NCBI GenBank assembly: GCA_030590585.1
Contig: JAUUYD010000004.1
Location: 1-21,913 of the forward strand
Length of the DNA: 21,913 nt
Direction of reading: 5' to 3'
DNA from: Spirochaeta sp.
GTDB lineage: Bacteria > Spirochaetota > Spirochaetia > Spirochaetales_E > Spirochaetaceae_B
In this document: positions 1 through 7,635 of the stretch, piece by piece
Layout of the letters: the number at the start of each line of letters is the position of its first letter
Numbering within the stretch: position 1 is the stretch's first letter
Translations under genes and position numbers: made by a program
Notes under the pieces: model-generated
Database searches by the model: none
The model's input: the letters and a program-made list of their open reading frames with translations, nothing else
What the model was told of the DNA's origin: nothing

Positions 1-1
1 A

Positions 2-2026
2 TACAAAGCCTGCCTTGAGTTGAGAACAGCCTCAAGGATTCTTTTTGAGCTCGTTTCGGATAGAGCTGCGACTGAGGAAGAGCTGTACAAACTGGCTTTA
101 TCTTACCCCTGGGATGATTTGTTTCCCCCTGCGATGAGTATCTCCTGCAGGGTTACCGGGGTGCCTCGGGATAAAGATCCCAGATATGCCACTCTTAAAC
201 TCAAAGATGCCGTAGTTGACCGTTTTAACATGAGTTTGGGTACACGCCCGTCGGTTGATAGAAAGACACCGGATATTCGTATTGAAGCTCGATGGGACGG
301 GCGGAGAGCTGTAATATATCTCAACTGGTCCGGCCGGCCTCTCCATGAGCGTGGATACCGGCTTGAACGCACCGATGCTGTGCTGCGGGAAACAACCGCA
401 GCTGCGGTTCTATCCATGTCAGGATGGCCGCAGATAGCCGGGGATGGGGGCGGTTTTGTTGATCCGGTATGCGGGAGCGGCACATTACTTGCCGAGGCGG
501 CGATGATGGCTGTTGATGCTCCACCGGGTATTCACCGGAAATCCTGGGGATTCGAAGGTTTGAGACTTCATAACGATAATCTCTGGAGAAGGGTCCATAA
601 TGATGCTTCGGTAACTTATGGTGAGAGTTTGGAACGCATGCCCCTGATGGCGGGTTTTGATAATGATGAGTCCGCATTGAGGGCAGCCCGTGCCAATCTT
701 CGCAGGGCGGGGCTCAACAATGTTATCCGTCTGGAGCACCACGACATCACTTCCGGCAGACCTTCTTTCTGGCCGGCCGGGAACAGGGGCCTGGTCTTTG
801 CCGATCCGCCTTACGGTGTACGGATTCCGTCTGACCCCCGGCCTGTCTATAACTCCCTGGGAACCATTTTCCGGACTCTTGAGAGCGGCTGGCGTTTGGC
901 ATTGCTGGCTCCCGATAGAAAAACAGCCTCAGCTACCTGTCTCCGGGCTGAACATTATTTCCACACCGTCAGCGGCGGGATGGATCTTGTACTGGCTATT
1001 TATGACAGGATGGCAGGATCAAAAAAACCTGTATCGGAAAAACCTGATCATGGGAAAGCTTCAGTAAAGACTCCGTTGCTGGACCCGAAAGCAGATTCCC
1101 TGAAAAAGAGCCTGCAGAGGAGCCTTGATGCCATAACTTCCTGGGCGGAGAAAAGCTCTGCGACTTCTTACAGAATATGGGATGCTGATATGCCGGAGTT
1201 CAATGCCGCGGTTGACTGGTATGAGGGTCGTTGGCTCCATGTTCAGGAGTTTGCCCCTCCGGGGAAAATACCCCCGGAGACAGCAAGACTCCGGTTGAAT
1301 ACATTGATATCGGTTTTAAAAGAGCTAACCGGTACTTCAGATGAAAATCTGTACCTGAAAACCCGGAGGCACGGAAAACGGCCCTATTCAAAAATGGATG
1401 GCCACAGGGATCGTTTCATCATCCGTGAGAACGGTATGAGATTCTATGTCAATTTCATTGACTACCAGGACACCGGTATTTTTCTGGATCACAGACCCAC
1501 ACGGGCTCTCATCAGGGATATAATGAAAAAGACAGCGAAAGGACGCTTTCTGAACCTGTTTGCCTATACGGGAACAGCTTCGGTTATGGCCGCGGAGGGC
1601 GGTGCGTCACATACCGTGAGTGTTGACGTTTCCAAAACCTACCTCGATTGGGCCCGTGACAACATGAAATTAAACAGACTCGATTCGGCCTTTCACACAT
1701 ATATAAGAGCCGACAGTGTTGAATTCTTAAGAAAACATGATGATTTTTTCAATCTTATATACATTGATCCTCCCAGCTATTCCAGTGGATCAGGGCGCAT
1801 GGACTGGTCTTTGCAGGATGATCATGCTTCGCTGATAAAGTTGGCAATGAAGCATCTGACCCCGGAGGGCAAACTGATTTTTTCTGAAAATTTCCGCCGT
1901 TTTGTCCTGGATATCGATCTTCATAAACATTTTCTTATACGTGATATAACCCGGGAAACCACCGATCCGGATTTCTTCGGAAAGAATGGAGCTCACCGCT
2001 GCTGGGAATTCTCTCATCGCGGCTGA
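2..2026 (+). CDS. rlmKL: Bifunctional 23S rRNA methyltransferase RlmKL (5' partial)
   Basis: The reading frame is open from base 2, so the first roughly 55-60 residues lie outside the window; the first TTG at 20 is not the start. The 674 visible residues follow the RlmKL (YcbY) plan: a THUMP-containing RNA-binding part (VDRKTPDIRI), then an RlmL-type N2-guanine methyltransferase with SAM motif DPVCGSGTLLAEAAM and catalytic DPPYG, a linker, and an RlmK-type domain with GIFLDHRPTR, LNLFAYTGTASV and IDPPSY. In Escherichia coli the two halves make m2G2445 and m7G2069 in 23S rRNA; the same sites here are inferred by homology. E. coli has NPPY where this protein has DPPY, a variant allowed in the (N/D/S)PPY family. 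Both catalytic domains look intact. The stop is followed by 44 bases and then the small membrane ORF. Confidence 0.93.
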   Translation, partial: YKACLELRTASRILFELVSDRAATEEELYKLALSYPWDDLFPPAMSISCRVTGVPRDKDPRYATLKLKDAVVDRFNMSLGTRPSVDRKTPDIRIEARWDGRRAVIYLNWSGRPLHERGYRLERTDAVLRETTAAAVLSMSGWPQIAGDGGGFVDPVCGSGTLLAEAAMMAVDAPPGIHRKSWGFEGLRLHNDNLWRRVHNDASVTYGESLERMPLMAGFDNDESALRAARANLRRAGLNNVIRLEHHDITSGRPSFWPAGNRGLVFADPPYGVRIPSDPRPVYNSLGTIFRTLESGWRLALLAPDRKTASATCLRAEHYFHTVSGGMDLVLAIYDRMAGSKKPVSEKPDHGKASVKTPLLDPKADSLKKSLQRSLDAITSWAEKSSATSYRIWDADMPEFNAAVDWYEGRWLHVQEFAPPGKIPPETARLRLNTLISVLKELTGTSDENLYLKTRRHGKRPYSKMDGHRDRFIIRENGMRFYVNFIDYQDTGIFLDHRPTRALIRDIMKKTAKGRFLNLFAYTGTASVMAAEGGASHTVSVDVSKTYLDWARDNMKLNRLDSAFHTYIRADSVEFLRKHDDFFNLIYIDPPSYSSGSGRMDWSLQDDHASLIKLAMKHLTPEGKLIFSENFRRFVLDIDLHKHFLIRDITRETTDPDFFGKNGAHRCWEFSHRG

Positions 2027-2070
2027 GAGCCGACATTGTCTTACGGCGATGATGAGGCTATCATTGATTT

Positions 2071-2202
2071 GTGCAAAAAGTATTGGCTTCCTTTCTGTTA
2101 TTTCTCGGCCTGATGATTATTTTGAGAACTTTGCTCAGTGCCATACCGAAGTGGAGAGCCAGGAAGGAACAGAAAAAAAGGGACAGGGGTAATGATGGAT
2201 GA
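2071..2202 (+). CDS. Probable 43-aa single-pass membrane peptide
   Basis: A GTG-started frame reads MQKVLASFLLFLGLMIILRT at its start, one hydrophobic segment of about 18-20 residues, followed by a strongly basic, charged tail (PKWRARKEQKKRDRGNDG). An in-frame TGA at 2065-2067 fixes GTG 2071 as the first usable start. The only upstream purine-rich site is GATGAGG at 2051-2057, rather far away, so the ribosome binding site is weak. Support comes from the transmembrane pattern, which the competing frame lacks, and from the stop codon: its TGA overlaps the ATG of the next gene as ATGA. That suggests translational coupling with the 589-aa protein. The product is probably an inner-membrane peptide with a cytoplasmic tail; the function is unknown. 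Confidence 0.5.
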   Translation: MQKVLASFLLFLGLMIILRTLLSAIPKWRARKEQKKRDRGNDG

Positions 2203-3968
2203 GTGCTGACAGAGCCGGGAAACTCCCCCCAAGGAACCAGCCTGAGATGCCTGCTTATTTTCGTAAGGACAGGGTTGGACGTGATGAATTCATGTCTCAG
2301 CTCGGTCATTTCGGGGAAGAGCATCGGGCCTTATTCAGTCGGCTCTGTGATATGTGGGAGCCTGATATGCCCTACAGTAAGTTCTTCACGAAAGCAGGTC
2401 ATGAATATCTGAATGCCGAGAAAACTCTTCATACTTTAATGGTACATCTTGAAAAGGGAAACTGCGGACTTATTTCCAAAACGATGAGAGATGGCCAGCT
2501 GGAGAAAGACAGGATAATTCTCACCGACCGTGACTCTCCCAGGTTCTTTTACTGGCTTGTAGAAAATCAATGGCAGGCCTGTCGGGTTTCCGACAGAAAA
2601 ACCTTCCCGACACTTTCGGACTTTAAAAAACGTGAAGGTTTTCCCCGTGATGTTCTTCAGCCCCTTTCTCTGGCAGAGATATCAGGTACTTTCATACAGA
2701 GTCATATTGATGAAGTTATGATGTATGCTCTTCCCGATCTGGATGGTAAAACATTGATTGTGACACCGGCAGTTATTCCTCTCATGGTGGAGGTATCCCG
2801 GTTCAAAATCAGGGCAAACCTGGCAAACAGTCCGGTGCAGCCGATTCTGGCTCGAATGCTGGGAACTGTTGTCAGCAGCCTCCGGAAGTCCTTATTGAAA
2901 AATGATGATCTATTCTGGAATAAGGTTTCTGACGCAATTATTGTCAATCGGGAAGATTTACTGGTAAAAAGGGCAAATATCAACCCTGAAATATTCATTG
3001 CTGCAAAAATCCTGAAGATAATTACCCGGAATGAATTGGAGGAGGCCGAACATCAACGGGAGCAGGACGCTGAAAAGAGGGAAACTATTCAAGGCATACT
3101 TGCCCAGATATCCAGGAAAGAGGATTTCCTCATGCCTCCGGATGAGTTTGATGAGCAATTTGTCCCATACAAGGAGAATTGGCCGGATCTGAGAGAAATG
3201 TTCATAACTCATTTCATGAAACCAACCGGTCGTACGGGATTGCCGGCGGTTATCAACGTTGGTGAAGATTACCTGTACAGAGATCATTTGTACCCTTTAT
3301 TCAAATTATGGCATCAAACAGCATCATTGGAGTTAAACTCGTTCTATTTGAACATGATTGAACGAATACTCAGAACCAACAATAAAGACAAATTTACGGC
3401 ATTTACCGGGATGGAGAGGTTCCGGGATGATATTCATGAGCGCCTTGCTGCCGAGTTCAGTATCCTTTCCGATTTGCTGTCAAAGCCCCGTATCGTTTCC
3501 GAGGGGATTATTCATTATGCTTCAAAGGTGTTGAATATTGCCGATATGGACAGGGTTAAATCTCTCCTTGAGAAGTACTTTGAGACTGGCTCCATCAGAT
3601 TTAAAAATCCTGATAAATTGTTCGACTTGTCTCCGAAACCCATGTTTGAAGAAGCTTTCCATCGCCTCAGCTGGCTGCGGCGGATAATTCTGCGCTTATT
3701 CGGCCGATATGACAGTTACCTTCAATCTTTGAACCCTCCTGTCAGTCAGGATTCTTCTTTACAAAAGAACTCTTTGAGTCTTCCCTCTGATGCTTTCCCG
3801 GAAGCTGTCAGACCATATCGGGCTGGAAGAACCCGAACAGAGGGCGTTATGGCTTCCGCTGTCAGAAAACGGAAACAGTCAGGAATTAATAAAAAAAATT
3901 ACTCGCCGAAACAACAGGAGCAGGCCTGGGATGAGTTTCGCTCCGCATATGAGAAGAAGAAAGGTTAA
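2199..3968 (+). CDS. Conserved-looking hypothetical protein, 589 aa
   Basis: I do not recognise a family. The protein is soluble-looking, with no signal peptide and no clear membrane segment. Residues about 270-300 (NELEEAEHQREQDAEKRETI) are highly charged and probably helical or coiled coil. The last 60 or so residues are low-complexity and very basic, ending in KRKQSGINKKNYSPKQQ and YEKKKG, which could bind nucleic acid or acidic partners. ATG 2199 overlaps the stop of the upstream membrane peptide (ATGA), and AGGGG at 2185-2189 sits 9 bases before it. The Hpt gene follows after 2 bases, so this protein is co-expressed with a phosphotransfer module. Cytoplasmic location is inferred. I offer no function. 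Confidence 0.8.
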   Translation: MSADRAGKLPPRNQPEMPAYFRKDRVGRDEFMSQLGHFGEEHRALFSRLCDMWEPDMPYSKFFTKAGHEYLNAEKTLHTLMVHLEKGNCGLISKTMRDGQLEKDRIILTDRDSPRFFYWLVENQWQACRVSDRKTFPTLSDFKKREGFPRDVLQPLSLAEISGTFIQSHIDEVMMYALPDLDGKTLIVTPAVIPLMVEVSRFKIRANLANSPVQPILARMLGTVVSSLRKSLLKNDDLFWNKVSDAIIVNREDLLVKRANINPEIFIAAKILKIITRNELEEAEHQREQDAEKRETIQGILAQISRKEDFLMPPDEFDEQFVPYKENWPDLREMFITHFMKPTGRTGLPAVINVGEDYLYRDHLYPLFKLWHQTASLELNSFYLNMIERILRTNNKDKFTAFTGMERFRDDIHERLAAEFSILSDLLSKPRIVSEGIIHYASKVLNIADMDRVKSLLEKYFETGSIRFKNPDKLFDLSPKPMFEEAFHRLSWLRRIILRLFGRYDSYLQSLNPPVSQDSSLQKNSLSLPSDAFPEAVRPYRAGRTRTEGVMASAVRKRKQSGINKKNYSPKQQEQAWDEFRSAYEKKKG

Positions 3969-3970
3969 TA

Positions 3971-4339
3971 GTGAAAGATTTTGATGAACTTGACGCTCTT
4001 GAGCGAACTGCCGGAGATCGGAATCTTCTATCTGAAGTGATACGTTTCACTCTGGAAGATCTGCCCTCAATCCTGGATGACATGAATCTGGCTCTTAAAG
4101 ACAGTCAGTGGCAGAATGTGTCCAGGCTGGCACATAAGGTAAAAGGATCTGCAGGGGCGGCAGGTGCCCAGAGGCTTTTCCTGGCTGCACTCGATATGGA
4201 ACTGGCCGCCGGAGATTCCGACCTTGATTGTGTTCGATTTCAGGCTCCGATGGTGGAAGCCTTTGAAACCTTCAGATCCAACCCCCGGGTAAGGCATATA
4301 TCTTCCCTTGACGCCGGGGGGGATGCATCGATAGGGTAG
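3971..4339 (+). CDS. Hpt (histidine phosphotransfer) domain protein
   Basis: A stand-alone 122-aa Hpt protein. The signature LAHKVKGSAGAAGA at residues 53-66 places the phospho-accepting histidine at H55, within the helical-bundle pattern typical of the family. Hpt proteins shuttle phosphate between receiver domains; partners are normally a hybrid histidine kinase and response regulators. No kinase is present in this window, but a CheY-type receiver lies three genes downstream in the same run (5757-6125), a possible partner. GTG 3971 is the chosen start: AAGG at 3961-3964 lies 6 bases upstream and the frame begins directly with MKDFDELDAL. The C terminus (about residues 105-122) is glycine-rich and probably disordered. 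Confidence 0.85.
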   Translation: MKDFDELDALERTAGDRNLLSEVIRFTLEDLPSILDDMNLALKDSQWQNVSRLAHKVKGSAGAAGAQRLFLAALDMELAAGDSDLDCVRFQAPMVEAFETFRSNPRVRHISSLDAGGDASIG

Positions 4340-4343
4340 GAGC

Positions 4344-4628
4344 ATGTTCGTATCCGTTGTACTGGATCTTGGTAATGAAGACAGTCTGAAAGCAGTTACC
4401 GGTTTACTGTTTCGATATGGCTTCCGGCAGATGCAGAAAGGTGTCTTTGAATCAACATCAATGGATGATAAAAGGCTCAGCCGGCTAAAAGTAGATTTGG
4501 ATCGGGCCACCGATTTTTATGACTCAATCCGATTCTACCAATATCCGGTAGATGGAACTGTGGCGATTACGTCTTTAAGTGAGAAACGATGGCGCCGGGT
4601 TATTATCCGGGAGCCTGAGAATGACTGA
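4344..4628 (+). CDS. Orphan Cas2-like small protein
   Basis: The 94-aa product has the Cas2 layout: a first strand MFVSVVLDLG with an acidic residue at D8 where Cas2 nucleases carry their catalytic Asp, a helix ending in RYGFRQMQKGVFES (Cas2 proteins typically show YGxRxQxSVFE here), a second helix rich in leucine (LSRLKVDLDRA), then DSIRFYQYP matching the DSVRIYxL strand. The length fits Cas2 (80-110 aa). The related VapD fold is an alternative. There is no cas1, other cas gene or CRISPR array in the window, so a role in spacer acquisition is not supported. It lies 4 bases after the Hpt gene and 21 bases before prfB. AGGG at 4333-4336 is the likeliest ribosome binding site; a closer AGGAG is only 1 base from the ATG. 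Function may be nuclease, RNA binding or structural; unknown. Confidence 0.72.
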   Translation: MFVSVVLDLGNEDSLKAVTGLLFRYGFRQMQKGVFESTSMDDKRLSRLKVDLDRATDFYDSIRFYQYPVDGTVAITSLSEKRWRRVIIREPEND

Positions 4629-4649
4629 TACTGCATCCCGGGAGGATTG

Positions 4650-5760
4650 ATGATGCTGAATGATTTACATAATGTGATGAAATCACTGGAAAAAGATATT
4701 CTTGATACATGGAGGCGTCTTTGACTCCTTCGAACTGAAGAAGAAAGTTGAACAGCTTGAGAATCTGACAGCCAGGCCCGACTTCTGGGATAAGCACGAA
4801 GCCGCGGAAAAAACTCTGGCGGAAATTAAACGAACTAAATCCCTGTATGAACCCTGGGAATCTCTGGTTGCTGATCTTGAGGATGCTCAGGTACTGCTTT
4901 CTCTGGCTGATGAGGCCGGGGATGAAAGTTTGGAAGATGAAATCACCGAATCGTTCAACTCTGTTTCTGAGACCTATGAGAAGTTGAGGACTCTGCAGCT
5001 CCTCGGTGAAAAAACTGATTCATCCTCAGCTTTTGTAACGATTCATTCAGGTGCAGGGGGTACTGAATCATGCGATTGGACCGCCATGCTCTACAGGATG
5101 TACGGACGTTGGGTTGAACAGCGTGGATTCAAGATGACAATGCTGGATATGCAGGAAGCCGAAGGAGGGATCAAGTCGGTTGATCTCCAGATTGATGGTG
5201 ATTTCGCCCATGGTCTTCTGAAAGGGGAGGGCGGAATTCATCGATTGGTAAGAATCAGTCCCTTTGATTCTGCCGGCAGGCGTCATACTTCTTTTGCTTC
5301 GGTTTATGTTTCTCCGGTTTTTGAAGACGACATTGAAGTTGAAGTCAAGAGTGAAGATATCAGAGTGGATACCTACCGGGCGTCAGGGGCCGGAGGTCAG
5401 CATGTCAACAAAACTTCAAGCGCTGTCAGAATGACTCATCTGGAGACAGGCATTGTAGTTCAATGTCAGAATGAAAGAAGTCAGTTGAAGAACAGAGCCA
5501 CCGCGATGAAGGTGCTCAAATCCCGTCTTTATGAGTTCTATCGGCAGAAGCAGGATGAAGAACGCGCATCCAGTGCTGCCGAAAAGAAAGATATCGGATG
5601 GGGCAGTCAAATCCGATCTTATGTTTTTCATCCCTATACGATGGTGAAAGACTTGAGAACCCGGCATGAGACGGGAAATATTCAGGCGGTGATGGATGGA
5701 GAACTCGATCCTTTTATAGAATCGTATCTGCGCTGGCGGGTGGGTGGTCAAAGCGAATGA
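4650..5760 (+). CDS. prfB: Peptide chain release factor 2 (RF2), with +1 programmed frameshift
   Basis: RF2 ends translation at UGA and UAA. The coding sequence is in two frames: a first frame starting at ATG 4650 (or ATG 4653; GGAGG at 4641-4645 is 4 or 7 bases upstream) runs 24 codons to an in-frame TGA at 4722-4724, and the rest continues in the +1 frame from GAC 4723. Skipping T4722 gives a 369-aa protein, normal for RF2. The domain order is typical: N-terminal helical domain, RF2-specific codon-recognition tripeptide SPF in RISPFDSAGRRHTS, and the peptidyl-tRNA hydrolysis motif GGQ in GAGGQHVNK. The gene's own stop is TGA and overlaps the next ATG (ATGA). Regulation is by classic RF2 autoregulation: low RF2 slows reading of the internal UGA and raises frameshifting. 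Confidence 0.96.
4711..4725 (+). promoter_or_regulatory. RF2 +1 programmed ribosomal frameshift site
   Basis: GGAGG (internal Shine-Dalgarno-like) is followed by the 3-base spacer CGT and then CTT TGA C. This is the same arrangement as the known E. coli prfB site (AGGGGG, 3 bases, CTT TGA C). The peptidyl-tRNA on CTT slips to TTT and translation resumes at GAC. The stop context TGAC is the weak terminator seen in RF2 genes. Confidence 0.95.
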
Positions 5761-6125
5761 AAATCCTGGTCGTGGATGACCTTGAATTCATGCGTGCCCT
5801 GATTCGGGATATTCTTGAGACCGGCGGGCATGAAATAATTGCCGAGGCCGCAGACGGCAGGCAGGCCCTTTTACTTCGCCGGGCGTGGAAACCCGACCTT
5901 ACTCTCATGGATATTTCAATGCCGAGAATGGATGGCCTTGAAGCTTTGAAACGTATCAAAATGGATGATCCGGGTTCCCGTGTCGTTATGTGCTCCTCTC
6001 TCGATGAACAGGAGAAAATACTGGAAGCCATTCGCCTGGGGGCATCCGATTATGTTGTAAAACCTTTTAGAAAGGAACGGCTCCTGTCGGCTGTGCGGAA
6101 GGCTGGAGAAATTAATGAGGGTTGA
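5757..6125 (+). CDS. Stand-alone CheY-type response regulator
   Basis: A 122-aa receiver domain with no output domain. The acidic pocket D7-D8 (LVVDDLEFM), phospho-acceptor D52 (LMDISMPRMDG), switch residue S80 (VVMCSSLDE) and K102 (VVKPF) are all present, so it should be phosphorylatable. Single-domain receivers act by protein contact, for example on flagellar motors or in phosphorelays; the target cannot be told from this sequence. Its ATG overlaps the prfB stop as ATGA and its 3' end overlaps the PEGA gene by 11 bases, so expression is probably coupled to RF2 synthesis. The Hpt protein encoded at 3971-4339 is a plausible phosphate donor or sink (inference from proximity only). Confidence 0.9.
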   Translation: MKILVVDDLEFMRALIRDILETGGHEIIAEAADGRQALLLRRAWKPDLTLMDISMPRMDGLEALKRIKMDDPGSRVVMCSSLDEQEKILEAIRLGASDYVVKPFRKERLLSAVRKAGEINEG

Positions 6126-7560
6126 GGGTTTCCGTCTCATCCCTCTTTTCACGGTATTTCTCTTAATGTTCAGCATTTCGCAGATGGTTTATTCAGCTGA
6201 AGAGGCTAAAATGCATTCCCAGCCGGAGATTAATCATAGCGAGTGGCGGGTGGGTATCGCGGTATTCATAACTACGGAAAACGATCCTTCACTGGCCTCC
6301 GCGGCCTCGCTGATACCTCGTCTGATTCGTGATGAAATATCCGGAATAAAAACACACCGATTAAGTGATGAAGATAAAATTATTCTTGTTCAAAAATCAA
6401 TTGATCTGAAAGTATTGGAATCCTATTCCTCTTTAAGTAAACTCTTTTCGAAACGGGATGAGCTGCTGTTTGATCTGAATGCAAATCCTTCCACTCTGAA
6501 AAGTCTGGATGGGCAAATTGACCTTGAGTTTACGAATCTGAGATATTGGCTGGATTCCGTTCCGGATCCCGCCGCTGTGCCGGATTTTCTTCCTGTAACT
6601 TTTCCTGCTCCACCTGAGGGTGGTGAAATATGGGACAGCGATAACGCCTCTTCTGAAGCCTTTAGAACAAGTGTCAATCTGGATGTACTTGTCATCGGTG
6701 AAATTGTTCGTGTCGGAGATTATTTCGGACTGAAGATTTCCGCTCTCAGTTCCGCCGGGGAGGGTATTCTATGGGAAGGTGCCGGAGGTGATAGTGAGCT
6801 TGAGGAAATATCCGCCGAAGCCGGTGCCGCGGCCCGACGTCTGATACTTGGAAGATCCTGGTCTTCATTGACGATTCAAAGTGAACCTTCCGACGCAGTA
6901 ATCTCTGTAAACGGAAAAAGTGTGGGTGTGGGTTTCTGGTCGGATTCAACCCTGGTACCCGGAGATATGATTCTGGAAGTGACGGCTGCCGGTTATGCTC
7001 CAAAAATCATAATTGAAGAGATGGTGCCGAATGAAATCAGGGTTATCGACGTGAAACTTGAAAAAACTGATCAAGCTCAAATCCTGATAAGATCAATTCC
7101 AACCGGTGCTTCTGTGAGACTCGGCAGTATCTGGCTCGGGAGAGCTCCGTTATCGGTTACCCTTCCGGATCGAGTTGTGTCTTTAACATTGGAAAAAGAG
7201 GGATTCAGAACCCGGACTGTTCCTCTGTATCCCGACGCGGAGCGCTTGACTGTACCCCTGGATTACATACTTGTGGATCCCATGGAGGAATTAAAGGACT
7301 CAAGGAAAAAGCTCAACAATTCCATCGCCTGGTTTTCATTTTCCCTGGCACCGACAATTATTCTTCTGGGTGTTTCACAGAACTATGCCAATATGAATTT
7401 CAACAGTACGACACCGGAAGATTATGAATACTCCTACAAAGCATACAAACTCAGTTACGGGCTTATGTGGGGCAGTGTCGCTATCAATGTCGGTTTGCTT
7501 ACCAATGTTTTATTCAAGCTGTCCCGTTACCTGAAAGCTGCAGAGGAACTTTCCGACTAA
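6115..7560 (+). CDS. Exported PEGA-domain protein with two C-terminal membrane segments
   Basis: The 481-aa product starts with a signal peptide or anchor (hydrophobic LIPLFTVFLLMFSISQMVYS, probable cleavage near residue 28). Residues about 44-245 form an unrecognised periplasmic domain containing strands such as DVLVIGEIVRVGDYFGLKIS. Two PEGA repeats follow, at about 251-318 (SEPSDAVISVNGKSVG) and 321-384 (SIPTGASVRLGSIWLG); the name-giving P-E/S-G-A spacing is visible. PEGA domains are surface or periplasmic beta modules thought to bind cell-wall or protein partners. Two hydrophobic stretches at about 403-422 and 447-468 end the protein. GGAG at 6105-6108 is 6 bases before ATG 6115, supporting this start although it overlaps the CheY gene by 11 bases. 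Envelope structure or sensing is the likely role; not specified further. Confidence 0.82.
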   Translation: MRVEGFRLIPLFTVFLLMFSISQMVYSAEEAKMHSQPEINHSEWRVGIAVFITTENDPSLASAASLIPRLIRDEISGIKTHRLSDEDKIILVQKSIDLKVLESYSSLSKLFSKRDELLFDLNANPSTLKSLDGQIDLEFTNLRYWLDSVPDPAAVPDFLPVTFPAPPEGGEIWDSDNASSEAFRTSVNLDVLVIGEIVRVGDYFGLKISALSSAGEGILWEGAGGDSELEEISAEAGAAARRLILGRSWSSLTIQSEPSDAVISVNGKSVGVGFWSDSTLVPGDMILEVTAAGYAPKIIIEEMVPNEIRVIDVKLEKTDQAQILIRSIPTGASVRLGSIWLGRAPLSVTLPDRVVSLTLEKEGFRTRTVPLYPDAERLTVPLDYILVDPMEELKDSRKKLNNSIAWFSFSLAPTIILLGVSQNYANMNFNSTTPEDYEYSYKAYKLSYGLMWGSVAINVGLLTNVLFKLSRYLKAAEELSD

Positions 7561-7635
7561 TGGATAACGGCAGTGAGATTCCACATCACCCCGGGGGTTC
7601 CCGAAGAAAGACTCATGCCATAGGATACCGGCGAT

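Noticed and set aside
1986..2192. Small ORF overlapping the end of rlmKL
   Set aside because: It overlaps the conserved RlmK C terminus and has no recognisable features; the GTG frame at 2071 explains the region better.
4344..4628. Part of a CRISPR-Cas locus
   Set aside because: No cas1, effector gene or direct-repeat array is present on either strand in this window; only the Cas2-like fold is suggested.
4722..4724. Nonsense mutation making prfB a pseudogene
   Set aside because: The in-frame TGA is the known RF2 programmed frameshift signal with all its elements in place.
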